Below, one piece after another: positions 1 through 13,603 of a stretch of 64,000 nt of DNA. The stretch is from assembly GCF_028583425.1 (NCBI RefSeq), contig NC_072791.1:194470311-194534310 (forward strand). The letters run 5' to 3'. Source of the DNA: Eublepharis macularius (lineage: Eukaryota; Chordata; Lepidosauria; Squamata; Eublepharidae). Made by a program: the position numbers and the translations under genes. Under the pieces are notes generated by a model, which had not been told where the DNA came from, did not search any database, and saw nothing but the letters and a program-made list of their open reading frames with translations. Numbering within the stretch: the first letter of the stretch is position 1; each line of letters begins with the position of its first letter.

Positions 1-52
1 ACACTTTATCTCACCTGCTCTTCAAAAAAGGGGTTCTACATGGTTCTTTCCT

Positions 53-270
53 AGAGTTGCCAACCTCCACGTTGAGGCTGGAGGTTTCTCAGAATTACAA
101 CTGCTCTCTAGACAACAGAGATCATTTCCCCTGGATAAAATGGCAACTTGAGAGGGTGCACTGTATGGCATTTTACCCTGCTGAAGTCCCTCCCTTCCTA
201 AACCCCTCCATCCCCAGGTTCCACCCTCAAAATCTCCATGAATTTCACAACCTGGAACTAATGACCCTAT
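53..270. mobile_element. MITE, GTTGCCAAC family, copy 1
   Basis: The element opens AGTTGCCAACCTCCA and ends CAACCTGGAACTAATGACCCT, a diverged inverted terminal repeat related to TAGGGTTGCCAAC. The internal sequence matches the copies at 12895-13092 and (inverted) 19111-19310 in the order of its landmarks. Confidence 0.6.
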
Positions 271-1689
271 TTTTTCTGCCCTTATCATCCTTACAACAAC
301 CCTGTGAAATAGTTTAGGCTGAGAGCGTATGACTAGAACAAGGTATCCTTAATCCATCCTTCTAACCACTATAGAATAATGACCCTCTATACTCTTGATG
401 CTATATACCTAACTTAAAAATTAACAATATATTAAGATAGAGTTACATGTATTTAACATGGCTGGTGTACAGTTTAGTTTACTTTAAATACCATTTACAA
501 ACACACCTTTCTCCCTGCAAGAGAGGAAACATTTACAGAACTTTTTTAAAGCAAATAATTTTAAAGGAGAACAGAGACATGTAGATGGGATGGGAATCTT
601 ACAACAATTGTGTGCATTTTTTATTCCATTATGCTTGGGAGTCAAAAATACCTTGCACTGACTTAAGGAAATCCAGATCAGCATACACAACTGTTGCACA
701 AAAAAGTGCTCTTTCCCTTTGCCCCTTCCAATCTTCTGAGCAAAAGAGAGATGAGACAGACAGGGGCTGTTGTAACAGAGTATATTTGCAAATATAGGGT
801 ACCAGCTTACAAAATGAGCTTAGAATGTACCACCGAACAAAGGAGCACATGCTTCTTTTAAGGGCTCATGACATCATTTTGGAGAAACGAAACTCACATT
901 CAAACAAAACGTGATCTCTTTACACCTATGGATAGGCTATTCTCCATTTCTCACTCTCACGACAGCTTTATTCTTCACAGTAGTCACTCGTTACTTTCAC
1001 ACACACACACTCTTCCTCCAAAGAGGAGGGAGGGGAAACTTATAATTCTCCCTTTGTCTCTGCCTCTGCATCCCAAGAATGTTCAGTTATCTGTCCAAGC
1101 CCAGATTTTCTCTTCTCATGTGCAACCAGGGAGAAAGGGGGTGGGGGTGGCTAAAAGACAGAGACCAGTTACTTAAAACATAAAGAATCCATCCTAAGCT
1201 TCTTGCTAGCTTAATATCACAGCTATATGATTAATATAAATTTGCTAATCCCACACAACTATTGAATTACACCGTCAGAATTTAAGCCAGTTAGCGTGGT
1301 TTGTTATTTGCTGAAAGTATTTCTTTAGGCCATCCAAATGTTTAAAAAAAAGTATTTTCTCAAATAAAGCAAATATTCATTTGGATACACTCAGGGACAA
1401 AGAGAGAAACATAAATTAACTTAGCTTTCAGTTACAGTAGTACAGTATTTCTCCCACTGTAATTGTTAGAAACATAGACAGGACCATTGCCTTCAGTTAT
1501 ACTTTTTTCCTGAAATCCCCAAAGATGGGGTACACATTTACAGACCTTCTCATCCTGATCTTTTCCATCTGTGTACAAGTTTATACTAATTACCATCTTC
1601 AAGATATACCACAGAGAGCTCCGAAACTTTTCTTCCCTTTGAAAGATTTTGTAAAAAATGTTCCACAGCTCTCTTTAAAGTCTATTTTT

Positions 1690-1691
<2 letters not shown>
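271..1691. other. Gene-free AT-rich DNA
   Basis: No exon, RNA gene or recognisable repeat was found apart from a short CA run near 1000. The open frames here are short and unrelated to known proteins. Confidence 0.5.

Positions 1692-1772
<81 letters not shown>
1692..1772. repeat. (CT)n microsatellite, about 81 bp
   Basis: An uninterrupted CT dinucleotide run of about 40 units. The Ser/Leu and Arg/Glu repeat frames on both strands here are artefacts of this repeat. Confidence 0.98.
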
Positions 1773-1774
<2 letters not shown>

Positions 1775-2619
1775 GTCTGCCTGAAGAAGAAAAAAGATAT
1801 AAAAGAGAAAGTTAGGCTTGTTGCCCGGGGAGAGCGGGGATGGACACCAACAGGAACCAGAAAGAATGGCTCCCCCAACAGGAGCGGGATACCCGACCCC
1901 CAAGAAAACTCTACTGTTGCTTTTTTAGCATACATAGAATTGTACCAAGAAGTTAGGTTTGGTCACAGAATAAAGCAGATAAAAATATTCAGAGTCCTCA
2001 GAAAAGGGGCGAAAGGAAAGTTCTATTGAAAAACAGTACTAATCTACATGAGATATAAAAACATGAACTGGGAAAAGAACAAGTTTGATTTGTAGTTGCT
2101 AAAATATCCTGAGCCAAACAACAGTATGAGAAACTGCAAGGGAACGCTTCACTGTTATCTAACATGTCAATATTTCATTTGGGCTGCTACAGATACAACA
2201 TCCCTGCTGACTGTAGTTACGATTCCAAAGACAGTATTTGGGAGCACATGCTTTTCCCCTGAAATACACTTATTCCCTGGAGTTCGCTTTCTCCACAGCC
2301 ATGGTGAAGTATTAACCAGCACAGATATTAACCCAGGGTTAAGGCAAGTAGTAGGTAGCCTCAACCATGGACTGAAATATGGTTGCCAGCCCACTGAAGT
2401 AATGTTACAGTGTTACAGGACACTGCCTCCAACTCCATTTTCCCCTGCACCCCACTGAGTGCCAGTGGGGGACAGGGGAGTACTGGCAGAGGTTGCCTCG
2501 TTGATGGCAGGCAAATGGCAACCCGATTTGCTAACAAATTGCTTAACAATTATTAGAAAGAGAGGAGAGGGAATTTAATCCAGTGAACGAGTGTGAATTT
2601 CCAAAGCTGGATTCTGATT
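1773..2619. other. Gene-free unique sequence
   Basis: Nothing recognisable was found. A 120-codon plus-strand frame at 2096-2458 has no similarity that I recognise and no coding character. Confidence 0.45.
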
Positions 2620-2757
2620 AGGTAGGTAAAGGTAGTTCCCTATGCAAGCACCGAGCCATTACTGACCCATGGGGGGATGTCGCATCACAACGTTTTCTTG
2701 GCAGACATTTTACAGGGTGGTTTGCCATTGCCTTCCCCAGTCATCTACACACTTTAC
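2620..2757 (-). mobile_element. tRNA-derived SINE with TTTACC tail, 5'-truncated
   Basis: Read on the minus strand it matches the 3' half of the SINE at 5664-5963: GATGACTGGGGAAGGCAATG, then the GCGACATC block, ending in a short TTTACC-type tail (plus strand GGTAAAGGTAG). Confidence 0.7.
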
Positions 2758-5080
2758 CCCCATTCGTTGAAAAGAATTTGCAGGGACTGTATCCAAACAC
2801 ACAGTTCTGAACTCTTAAGACAGAGGCCACAGTTTCTGCTGTTTATTACCTTTTTGCCATTAAATTCAAAGAGGTTTACAATTTCCATCTTTGTGGTCTT
2901 TTTAAAACTACAAGTCATTTAAAACATTTCAACTGACTGCTAATTAGGATTCTTATAGGATGGCGACTTTCTTTTTCCAAAGTTCAGTTTTATCAGATAT
3001 TGGCATTGTTTCCTCTTATTCTCTCTTTTTTCTCTTTTAATAGCAGGATTTCTCTTTCATTTCTCTTTTGTAACTTCAGCCCTTGCAGTTGTTTTATGTT
3101 ACACACCCCAGGGTGGTGCTCTAGTAGGAAAACAGGAAGGCTGGAGAAGATACTGCCTGCTTCTGAGCATCTACAGAGTGAAATTCTGAAATTTTGCAGA
3201 ACCCTCCTTCCTTCCCCCTGTCTTTGAATTTCTCTTTGATCAAACAGCAACAGAATTGATTAGAAACTGACTCCAAATTCCTAAAAAGAGGTAGAGAGAA
3301 AGAGATTTCAGAAAGAAACTAGGCAAAGAGGATTAGAGAATTTCTCTTAAGAACCCTATTGCCAATAAAATGTCATTTCCAGATAATTTTTGTCTCAATT
3401 TTTCTCAGCGGAAAGTAATATATAATAAAAATTTCTACACAAAATATTTTAGTTTTTGGTGTTTTTGCAACAAAGAAACAAATAATACAGACATTCCTAG
3501 TTGGTGAGTTAATCTACCTCAGAAAAGAACAAGGTGAAGCCATTAAAATCCTCCTCGTGTATACAGCTTCTTTCATCTTGAATCGTGTATATTGTGGTAA
3601 GTGATAAAAGCTGCACATGTAATAAGCAATGCCATTAGACCATTATCATTTCTCCTCTAAATAAAAACATACTAAACCAACATAACTGTGGCAATACCAA
3701 CATAAACCTATGCATGGTGAATTTCTTTTGATTCTAGTGGAGGATATAAGCTTGCAAAAGCTGCCTTGGACTGCAGTCAGTGTAACTTTTTCACATAGGA
3801 ATCAAAGGGACTCTTTTTGAGATGGAACTGCAGAGGAATTTTAGGTAGGCAGATTGTAATTATTAAAGCTTGGAATTTGGCCAGGTCACCAAATGTTAAC
3901 ATTTCTACTCCAGCAAAAGTGCCATGAAGACATTAATGACCACAAATGGCCTTGATTTGCATAGCGTCTAAAAGACCTTAAGTGCGCCACACTGTTACAC
4001 ACACACCCCACACACAAAAAAAGAGAGAGAGAGAATTTCAAGCTGTCTAATGGAGCAATTCCTCTAGCTAAACTTAGGGTCAAGAAAGACTTAAGAGCCA
4101 ACATGAAATGATCTACGAGCCAGTCAGAAAAGACACAAGAGTAGCCCTCCAACAGAGGTCAAAAGCCTCCAGCACGGGCCATTCTACTTCTGGAGAGACT
4201 CTGAGAAATTAGTAAGTTAAAGCCTAATTAAAATAAGCTTGCAGACAATTGCTTTCCATGCCATTCAGCAAAGCTCACTTCTTTTTTTGAAATTAAGACA
4301 TACCAGTTCCAGGAACCTACATGATTTTTCATTCCCAGATTTGGAGGGCAAACACACGGCCTGAGTGAACGTGCCAAAAATATGTCAGTGCGCATACGAT
4401 AAAGAGAAAAAGAAGGGGGAGACAGACGATCATGTTCTTGATAATTTATTTTTATACTCACAACCACTCACAGCAGGAAAGCAAAGGAAAAGAAGGGATT
4501 TGCCAGTAGCTTTCATCTACCGGGATGTTTAACTGAGCATGACTCATCACCACACAGACGAACCAGCCTATAGACGATGAAAAGAGAGATCTGGCTGGCT
4601 GGCAAAGGTCAGTATAGGACACAAAGCAATGCATTTTGCCATACAGAAAGAAGATTTCAGGACTACCTCAAAGCTACTTCTCTGCAGAGCATCCATGCCA
4701 GGACTATTAATATACTTCATTATTAATCTGTGATTGTAATTTCTGTTCTGTGCAAAGGATACATATTTTTTATGTATAATGGCTGATGTTCCAGTGCCCC
4801 CAAACTACAATGTACAAATTTTGAGTAAGAAAATGACACAGAAGTATTGAATACATACATTGCCCGTATTGTAGCTAGTACAGCTCAGGGACCTGATGTT
4901 ATTTTTTTTTCTGAACCATCTTTTACTTAAGCTATTCCATATTTTACATTAGAACCAAATTGGATTATTAGGGATGCCAAGCCTCTGAGTGGGGGCAGGG
5001 GATCCCCTGGTCCCCAGATCCCATTACCTACCATGGCTTGGAGGGGTAGAGGAAGAAATTATTTGTTTAATATGGCCTTG
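2758..5080. other. Gene-free DNA with a small mixed simple repeat
   Basis: Mostly unique AT-rich sequence. At about 3990-4034 there is a mixed CA/poly-A/GA simple repeat. No coding exon was identified. Confidence 0.45.
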
Positions 5081-5084
5081 TGTA

Positions 5085-5285
5085 TGTACTGGAAGTTTTT
5101 ACCAGAAATGACAAAGCATCGCTCTAGGAACTACACGAAAATCTATGGTTTTACTGATAATTATTAGAGCTACCCTTTGTCACTTCCATGGTAGCTCTAG
5201 GAATCATCAGAAACTATAATTTTGCCACAGAGTTTTTGGAAATTCCTAGAGGTACCCTTTGTCACTTCTGGTAAGACTTCCAATT
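5085..5285. mobile_element. Fold-back MITE with about 40-bp imperfect terminal inverted repeats
   Basis: The left end (ACTGGAAGTTTTTACCAGAA, then ATGACAAAG) is the imperfect inverse of the right end (CTTTGTCACTTCTGGTAAGA, then CTTCC). A second internal inverted segment carries a GAGCTACC motif. It is too short to code for a transposase. Confidence 0.6.
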
Positions 5286-5663
5286 AGAACATGACAGAAT
5301 TTTTTTTAAAAATTCCCACAACACTGCCCCCCTCACAACACTCCCACTAGTATAGATTGCACTTATTATTTTTAAAATGTTTTGCAGTCTTCATTGTGTT
5401 TAGCCTATTGGACAGGTCACTATTATCCACATTTTTGCAGGAGAGGGGAATCTTGTGATCCATAAAATCTAGGATGAGCTTTCCTCCCTTCCTGTCACAG
5501 GTGTTTAAATCTGGACATGGTGCTAGCCTAAAGAAAAGAGCTTTAAAAAAGTCTTAGCCCTTATTTGTTAGACCACAGCTTTTTGCATGTGGTCTTGCAT
5601 GAGCCAGCCATGGATCCTGTCCTATCTGAGGATATGGTTTGGGTTTTTTTCTGTTATTTACAT

Positions 5664-5963
5664 TGGCGCAGAGTGGCAAGCGGCAGTACTGCAGCCCAAG
5701 CTCTGCTCATGACGTGAGTTCAATCCTGGCAGAAGCCGGGTTCAGGTAGCCAGCTCAAGGTTGACTCAGCCTTCCATCCTTCCGAGGTCAGTAAAATGAG
5801 TACCCAGTTTCCTGGGGGTAAAGTGTAGATGACTGGGGAAGGCAATGACAAACCACCCCATAAAAAGTCTGCCAAGAAAACATCGTGCTGCGACATCCCC
5901 CCCCCCCCATGAGTCAGTAATGACTCGGTGCTTGCACAGGGGGACTACCTTTACCTTTACCTA
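5664..5963 (+). mobile_element. Full-length tRNA-derived SINE with (TTTACC)n tail
   Basis: The head has an A-box-like GAGTGGCAAGCGG and a B-box-like GTTCAATCC, as expected for a pol III promoter from a tRNA. The body follows and ends in CTACCTTTACCTTTACCT. A C-rich run sits at 5898-5908. It is a retroposon, not a functional tRNA. Confidence 0.8.
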
Positions 5964-7452
5964 CATTGCACTTAAAAATACATTTATGGCAAGAAACAGA
6001 ACATTTTCTATAAATATAACCACCTAAGAGTCAGCTATAATCACCTCCATACTACCCAGATGTGTGATCATTTATAACAGTATTTCATTCACATTTCTTT
6101 GATGACAATTAAAGCAAATATTCACATTTCTTGCCCCATGTTTACACTATTACGCAATCCTTTTTCTAGCTTTGTTTAGTGATAATAACCTCTCTCCCCC
6201 CATTTTTTAACGGAGGTATCAAATATTTCCTCATGCCATTTATCTTCATCATTTATTTTCACAGTAATGTTCAGACCTAGGTCACTATTTCTATTTTACT
6301 GATTGTAAATTCTTCCTCTAGTTAGGTACTGAACAATAAAAAAGGACAAAATAGACAGCATTTCCTAAGGAAAAAAATGCTACCTGCCATCTTTCCCAAT
6401 CACCTCACAATGGTTTATATTAATATATTATATAGTGTTTTTCAGTCAGACATTACTGCATAATACCAAGATGACCAAATTTAGCTCACCACCTGTGATA
6501 TCAATAGAATTTGAACCCAGGGCTTTTAAAGGTGAAAAGGGGACAGAGAAGTCCCTCGCACCCCATGCCTCAGAGTGCTGATCATATTTTAATACTAATT
6601 AGTCGCTTGGCTGATTATTCCGTCAAAATATGCTAGACTGAAACAAATTAGATTCTTAGCACATATTTCACACACTGGATCAAGTCTTGCAAGGGTTTCT
6701 TTTATTATTTATGAGATCATGTGATGCCTTCCTGCTAAAAATGAGAGTCTGCATGAGGAAGAAGGTAAAAGAAATGCAGAGAAATGAAACAATCAGATAT
6801 TCCCTAATGATATTTAAAAATAGAAAATTTTGCCACTGCTACATAGAAGCATGTTCCATCTTTTGAGATTTAATGGCTCTCTTGTGGTTTAATGGAGAAT
6901 TACTTTCAGTAATTGATTATTAAAATTTAAAATTGCTAACCATCTTCATTATTAGACGAGCGAACATGTTATCCTTGTAATTAAAAAAAGCTTGAGATTC
7001 ACTTTCATCCTGTTGACAGACTGGGCAGACAGGCTGAGCACTTCAGCATGATGGTTTCGGGCTGCTTTCGTATTTGACAAAAATAGCCAGCACGTTCGTT
7101 TATGATAAAAATGCAGAACATCCATAGAGACAGAGCAGAAAATAATGAACAAAGATAAAGTAAGAGGAATGACAAAGCCTTAGAAACTAATTAAAGTTTT
7201 CCAGTCCCAAATACTGCCAATTCTCATTTATGCAATTATAGCACACGCTATTTTTCAGTAATAAAATGTACTTTTGCATTGGATCAGGAAATTTCCCATT
7301 CAGGGTTGAGCTGCATATGACATTCATGTGCTCCACGATCAGATTCTACTTTCTCATATTAGTCCCTGAAAAATTACTCTCCATATTTTATCTCTGTTGT
7401 CCAACTGGGAAGATGTTCTAGGGAAAGCTTTTTACATTTTTTTGTTAGCATC
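5964..7452. other. Gene-free AT-rich DNA, possible conserved non-coding element
   Basis: No repeats or exons were recognised. The interval 6560-7150 is AT-rich, of even composition and repeat-free, with many TAATTA/ATTA-type words. Confidence 0.4.
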
Positions 7453-7472
7453 CACACACACACACACACACA
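7453..7472. repeat. (CA)n microsatellite
   Basis: A pure CA run of about 10 units. Confidence 0.95.
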
Positions 7473-7624
7473 AGAATTCTGCAGCTTCTGCTCCCTCCCC
7501 TATGTCTCTAAAAGCTAAATCCCGGGTTGGGGAGGGGAAAATGCATTCCAGGCAAGCATCATGCAGTGTAATACATGGACACACATCAACACAAGATGCC
7601 AGGGAATGCTTCCCATCTATTCCT

Positions 7625-8260
7625 CAGTAATACTATATTTATTTAAAAGTTTTATATCACACCTTACATCCTTAGACCCAAGGCAGCTAGCAGAGCAACA
7701 AGAAGTTGCAAATGCATAGAAATAATATGAGTCCATCACAAGTTTGAAAACAAGACAGAGAATAGAAATACAACCATATCTGCCAAAACAGTTTACACTC
7801 CACCAAATATTATTGAATAAGTTTGATTGCAACCGGTCTAAGATTATAGGTCTATGGTCAGAATAAAACCTCTTTTGAACATTGTTCGGTTACTGTATTG
7901 TTTTTTATTGTTAAAGTCATGTTATTAACACACGCTTCCATTTGGAATCCTCTACATGGAAAAACAGCTTGGGACTGGAAAGTAATTTTGTATGGAATAT
8001 GTGGTGTCAGTTCACTGATAAAGTAAGAGCTTGGGTTTGCCTACTGTCTTTAACCAACTTCAGAATGCATGTAGCAATGGTGCCAATGTCCTGATGAAGG
8101 GAGTTCCACAGACTGAGCGTTGCAACTGAAAAGACCCAGGCGAAAGGCCCTACGAGCCAATTTCCACAGGAAGTCTTTTCTCAGTGCGGATAATATTTAG
8201 TATGGATATTGTTAGTCTTCCACAAAAGCTCTTGTCCACACACTAGCAGCCAAGATATTT
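7625..8260 (-). mobile_element. L2/CR1-type LINE, 3' fragment
   Basis: Read on the minus strand, about 8050-8140 encodes a degenerate FSVATLSLWNSLHQD, which resembles the FSVxAPxLWNSLP motif at the ORF2 C-terminus of L2 LINEs. The AT-rich stretch down to 7625 is then the 3'UTR. The fragment is 5'-truncated and carries stops. Confidence 0.6.
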
Positions 8261-11200
8261 TTCATTTTGGCAAATAAATCCCCCTGGGTAAGTTGATGCA
8301 TAAAACAATAACAAATCTAAACTCTTGTTTACCCCAAAATTATGTTTAAATAATTGTTTTCCTTTTCTTAACTTGGTCAGAATAAGATCTAATTAGCTTA
8401 GGGATTTATTTGTTACAGTATGTGATCAGATTATCGCTGGCTAGTAGTGAGTAATGATTAGCTCCCAAGACCAGTCACAATTTTTGGGCCCCTGGATTCT
8501 GCACTTCACAGGTATTCATCCTTTGAACAGCTCTGCAGGCAAGGCAGTTTTGTTACTCAAATATTGTGGCTATGGGGCTGACACCAGGAGTATCTCTTGT
8601 CTAAGACTTTCTTGATGATTTCATGGCTGAGATGAAACCTAAACAAGGAACTTTCTTATTCACAGCTACACCTCTGCAATTAAACAATTACATTAAGTGG
8701 CATGATTAACTACTGTAACTAACTCTGACAAAGAAATACTTGTATTTCCCAGTTATCATTTTTCTTTCAGTAACATTTAGTTAATTTTGGACCATCCAAG
8801 CACCAATTATTACTAGTTCCTTTCTTCCAGTGGTATGTGAACAATAGCACAAGGTGGTTGAGCTGTATCTGGATAAAGACCAGAAAAAAGCACACCTCTT
8901 ATCTCTTTGTTTCTCTAGAGGTCCTCTTCTCTGATCTAGTATGACCACACTGCTATTCTCACAGAACTGAAGAAATATGACTGCTCTACAATAGATAATC
9001 TGTTTGTGGCGGGGTGGATCTTGTCTCTTCATAGAGGAAATCCCTTCATTCTGTTGTTCCTAATGTTTTCTTCTACCAGAGAGTCCCACTAATACTTCTA
9101 CTGCCTTCTCTTGTGTGCTGAACTCTTCCCTCTTTCACAAGTTCTTTGGTAACAGATACACTGCTGACAGAATACTATGTGTAGGATCATTTCTGCCAGT
9201 TGGCCCTTTTCGTAGTCCGTCATGCCACATGCCCTTCTGTTTCCGACTGACACCCCTTCCACAAGTCACAGCAGCACCTTTTCAGGAGGCCGTGAGGGAA
9301 AACTGGCACGATCCATCCCATAAACATGTTTCCTTGACAGTTGCAATGCAACACATTTGTTGGAAACCACTTTTTAAAGGAATAAAACAAGCACCCGAAC
9401 AAATACCAAACTGTATGTATTTTGTATTTATGGTGTTTCCTGCTTTTTACCTTTACCCAGGAAATATCACACTTGTTCGAACCATTTAATGCAGAACCTG
9501 CCAAGCTACTCCAGCCCGTCCCCAAATGCCATAATTTACTGTTTTAATTAATGGGAAGTGTGTGCAACATCTGTTAGTAAATGGCAACATGTCAAATTCA
9601 ACTGCTGTTACTCAACTGTGATGTGTCTCTATCTGCTTAAAAAATAAAACTAGCTTTTTCTAGGACTTAGCCAAAATTGTGGTACCTCACAACTTCCTCT
9701 CGCCAATAAGTCTCCGCTGTTTCCTTTCCTTATTCAACTTTAGCAAAAGATGGATGTTTTCACTTCTCTCTCCAGAGTCTCGTAATGTTATTTGCTAAAT
9801 CTTTTTGTGTCAGCATGGATAGAAGCTATCTCAGTACAATGGAAATGGCAGATTGTGAATAATTAACATCAGGCATCAAGGCATTGACATGTCATTCACT
9901 GGTAACACCATGGGACGGAATGCCAATAATACTTTCTAAATATGCCATAGAGGGAATTCCCAGATTCTTAACGGACTGTGCCTTGATACATAATGCATAA
10001 GGATACATCCGCCTTCCTCTGCAGCAACTGTGCCCAGATGAGAGAAGGTAACTGCATTAGCTTTAAAATATTGAGGACACTGACTTCAAAAAGAAAAACA
10101 AACTATTTTGTGTGGGGTTTTTTTTTACAAGCAAAACAATAGATAAGAATTTTGAGAATAAACTTTTTGTGGAACATACTTTGTATTTTGTAACTTTTAT
10201 AACTTTCTATTAAAACAAAAGGTCATATTCTGCAATTTAACACCCCCCAGATAACAACTACTTGAACAAAGCACAAATGTTCTGGGGCTCTAATCCGCCA
10301 TGGACAACGTGCCGAGAGAAACCGTTTCTCGGGCATGGATTTTCCCCCCTCCATTCTAGCAGGCAAGTAAGATCCTTCTCATTGAGCCTCCAATGGAGGA
10401 CAAGATACAATAGGGAAGGAAAATTCTACAACTGCCGTAAAACTTTAATCCTAGCTGAAGATAAGAGTGTATATTCTTTTAGTAAGCATCTGTTATGCAG
10501 GGAATGGAGACTTTTGAAGAATATCACCTGCTTTACAAAAGGAATATTACATATTATGGACCCTGGAAGACCTTTAAATGAATTCCTTTCCGACCAGATC
10601 TTTTTAATTTTAAAGAAATATTTGAATGCAATAACTTTCTAGTCACCCTGCTGCTAAATATCTACCCACTTACAGAAACTTACAATACTCTGCAAGTTTC
10701 TTTCGTAATTGGCTTTGTTGCCAATTTGGGTCTCTTAGAACTAGTTAGGTTCTTCTGGTTGTTTTGCTCTAGCAAGGGACTCTCTCCTTTTTGTTTGCCT
10801 ATTTGTTGCCATTTAAACCAACTTTCTGATGAAATTCTTCCCTGGTTGTTTTTGCACCTTTTTTGACAGAATGCACAGAGAAGTAGCTCCACAACTTTGT
10901 TTTACAGTTCTCTTTCTGTAAACGAAAAAGCACCTGGAGCATTAAAAAAAATCCCACTGTATGATTTTAAAAGTGGGGTGCTTTTTTGCTTCAAACAATG
11001 GAACCCACCAGATGGTATTGAGTCAAAAAATGTCAGCAGGAGGAGAAGGAATTTTTTTTTTTGTAAGCAAATGCTCACCAAGGGAAGTATTGTTAAGGGC
11101 TCTGAAGAGATACTGCCCCTTTCTCTTTTCACAAAAAGATGACATGATAACATTCGACAGAACTTGAGTAAGTTATTAAATATGCAAAACAGCAAAAGGG

Positions 11201-12033
11201 ACATTTAAACAAAAGAAGAATCCACCTCCTGTGAAAGTGCGTATCAAGACTGGATGTTCAAAACAGGCTCTGGAAGTTGTAAAGCACACGGACTTCTGTC
11301 TCCAAAATTATATTTCTTTTCTGGAACATTTGACTACTTCAAGGTACACTGGAATTTGGCTTCCCATTCTCAAGGCTCCTCCCAGGAAAGAAAGGCAACA
11401 CTGGACCCAAACTAATACTAGAAAATGGTTGAGAAGGTTGACAAAGTATGCTGAACATGCATAAACCACAGCCTAGCACAGAGGAAGTTACGTCATAATA
11501 TGGCCGTCACAAGTATATGCAGTTGTCCTTGGCAGTGATGCCAGGGAGCAAAATGGGAAGAAACTAGAATGAGTTTGCTCTGTTTTATATTGACTCTGAC
11601 TGCTCCTACCATTGACTGTTCTGGCATCCGCCCCACAAGTCTAAATGGGTACCATCTGCCACTGAAAGGAGCGAATGACATCTGTGTGTTGATGACATCT
11701 CACGACACATCACAGGATGATCTCTCCCAGTGGCTTCATGGGTTGAACAATAGCTTTCCTTTTTATTTTTAGTAATGCTCATGTTTTCATAACGTATTTT
11801 TTCTTGATGTTTTTATATTGTTCTGATTTGATATGCTAGTGCCTTCATTACATATATATACAAAGCCATGAACCTCATTTCTCAAAAGGTAAGAAATGGG
11901 AGCATTGATTCCTATACAGGTGCCAACCTAATGCAACTTCTACTGCAACTGTTTACAGCAGTAGGCATGCTCAATGTATGAGACAAATCCTACCACATGC
12001 CCCCCTTTCCTAAAACACACTACAACGCAGAAC
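8261..12033. other. Gene-free DNA, no recognised repeat
   Basis: Several open frames of 60-126 codons occur, but none shows a known domain, splice sites or periodic coding bias that I can see. Poly-T and poly-A tracts occur near 10120 and 11050. Confidence 0.4.
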
Positions 12034-12404
12034 CGTGTGGATCGTGGTTCATCGCATTTCACGAACCATGAACTTTCACAAACCTGCCCCGGTTCATGAA
12101 CCGGTTTGTTTGGTTTGTGAAAACATCACATCCAGGTCAGCAAATTGTCTCTTCTGGGCCAGCAGAAGGCCACTTCCAGGTCAGCAGAAGGTCTGCAGGA
12201 AGTCCATCCCCTGTTGCCTAGAAAACTGATTGATCGGTGCCAGGCTGTCTGCAGTGACGAACCAAGAAATGAACCAAACGAACCAGCCTAAATTTTGTGG
12301 TGGTTCATCAGAAATGGGCTCTGACGAACCGCTGGTTTGCGAACCATGAACTGGCCTGGTTCATCATGAACTTTGGTTTGTATTTCAGTTCGTGCCCATA
12401 TCTA
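12034..12404. mobile_element. Palindromic MITE rich in GTTCATGAAC-type words
   Basis: Both flanks are built from repeated GGTTCATGAACC and GGTTTGTGAAA motifs in opposite orientation, around a centre with tandem GGTCAGCAGAAGG copies (12135-12195). There is no coding capacity. A non-autonomous DNA transposon is the likeliest reading. Confidence 0.6.
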
Positions 12405-12894
12405 GTCAGAAGAATAAGGTTTATGAGACGAAGAAGGATGTGAACATTGCAGCTCTCAATATCAGGAACTCTCCAAACCTTTAGCTCAAAAATTCATTTT
12501 CCATGTTGTAAAGTAACAGAAAACAAAGTGGCCTTTACAAGTAGAAATCAAAGCATTCCTTCACCACTGGGTACCCAATATAACCAGCACAACCCAGGTT
12601 AAGCATTGTAGGTTTCAGAAAAGAGACTTTCAGCCTTATAGTTCCAACACCTTTCCTTGCAAGGGAGAATATTTTATAGAATCTGTTGTAACAAAACGAT
12701 TGAGAGCATTTACAGAGTACCTTTAATTTACCACTAATGGAACAATCCAATTCATGTTTAATAAGAAATTAAGTCCTTCTTTAACCAATAGAATTCATTG
12801 TCAGGCAACGGTGTATAGGATTGCTACCTGAAAGAGGTTTGGATTGGCTTTCTTTAGACAAGGGATGGGGTGGGGGGGTGGGACTCTCTCCTCA

Positions 12895-13092
12895 TAGGGT
12901 TACCAACCTCAAGGTGGGGCCTGGAGGTATCCCAAAATTAGAACCTTCAGTTCCCCTGCAGAAAATGGCAGTCTCTGCAGCATCACATCCCAGCTGAGCT
13001 CCCTGTCCACCCATCTACCCACTCCCAAACTCCACCCTTCTCAGACATTACCTTCAAATTTCCAGGAATTACCTAAGCCAGAGTTGGCAACA
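12895..13092. mobile_element. MITE, GTTGCCAAC family, copy 2
   Basis: It begins TAGGGTTACCAACCTC and ends AGAGTTGGCAACAC, giving inverted ends. The middle contains CAGTTCCCCTGCAGAAAATGG, equivalent to the other copies. Confidence 0.7.
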
Positions 13093-13603
13093 CAATCACC
13101 TATTACACTCAGCAACCAAGCTAGTGAAACAGTTACCTTCTATAACCATTCTTCACCCTTTCAGAGCCAGGAAAAAGGCTGAAGGACAATCTTTTTCCTC
13201 TCGCAATAACAGAGAAGCTTCTCTTTTCCTTCCGCAGGATCAAGATTTTTGTTTTGGTAAGACGCATACCTTTGTGAACCCTGCTGTTCAGGCTTTCCCC
13301 TCTTCTAATAGCAAATACTGCTGTTGCTGAGTTTGAAGGAGGCAGGGCTAAATGTCCTGAGTGAAATGGGAATATGTTTTTTTTTTAAAAAAAAGAAAGG
13401 ACTCCCTAGATTCATGTTTAAACCTCATTCTGAAAAATGGAGGTTTTAAAGATATAGCACAGGTCATTATTGGGTTTGTTAAATTATTGCTATGGTAGCC
13501 ATAGAAAGGTCTGAAAGAATTCTCTGATTAGTCAATGTTTATCCTTCTCCAGGAAAAAGAAGAAAGATCGGTAGGCCTGGTCAGTAGATTCTATCGATCC
13601 GTT

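Noticed and set aside
1525..1903. Ser-Leu and Arg-Glu repeat proteins on both strands
   Set aside because: They are translations of the (CT)n microsatellite.
9115..9525. Overlapping 124- and 101-codon frames on opposite strands
   Set aside because: No domain, composition like the surroundings, and no splice sites in suitable positions.
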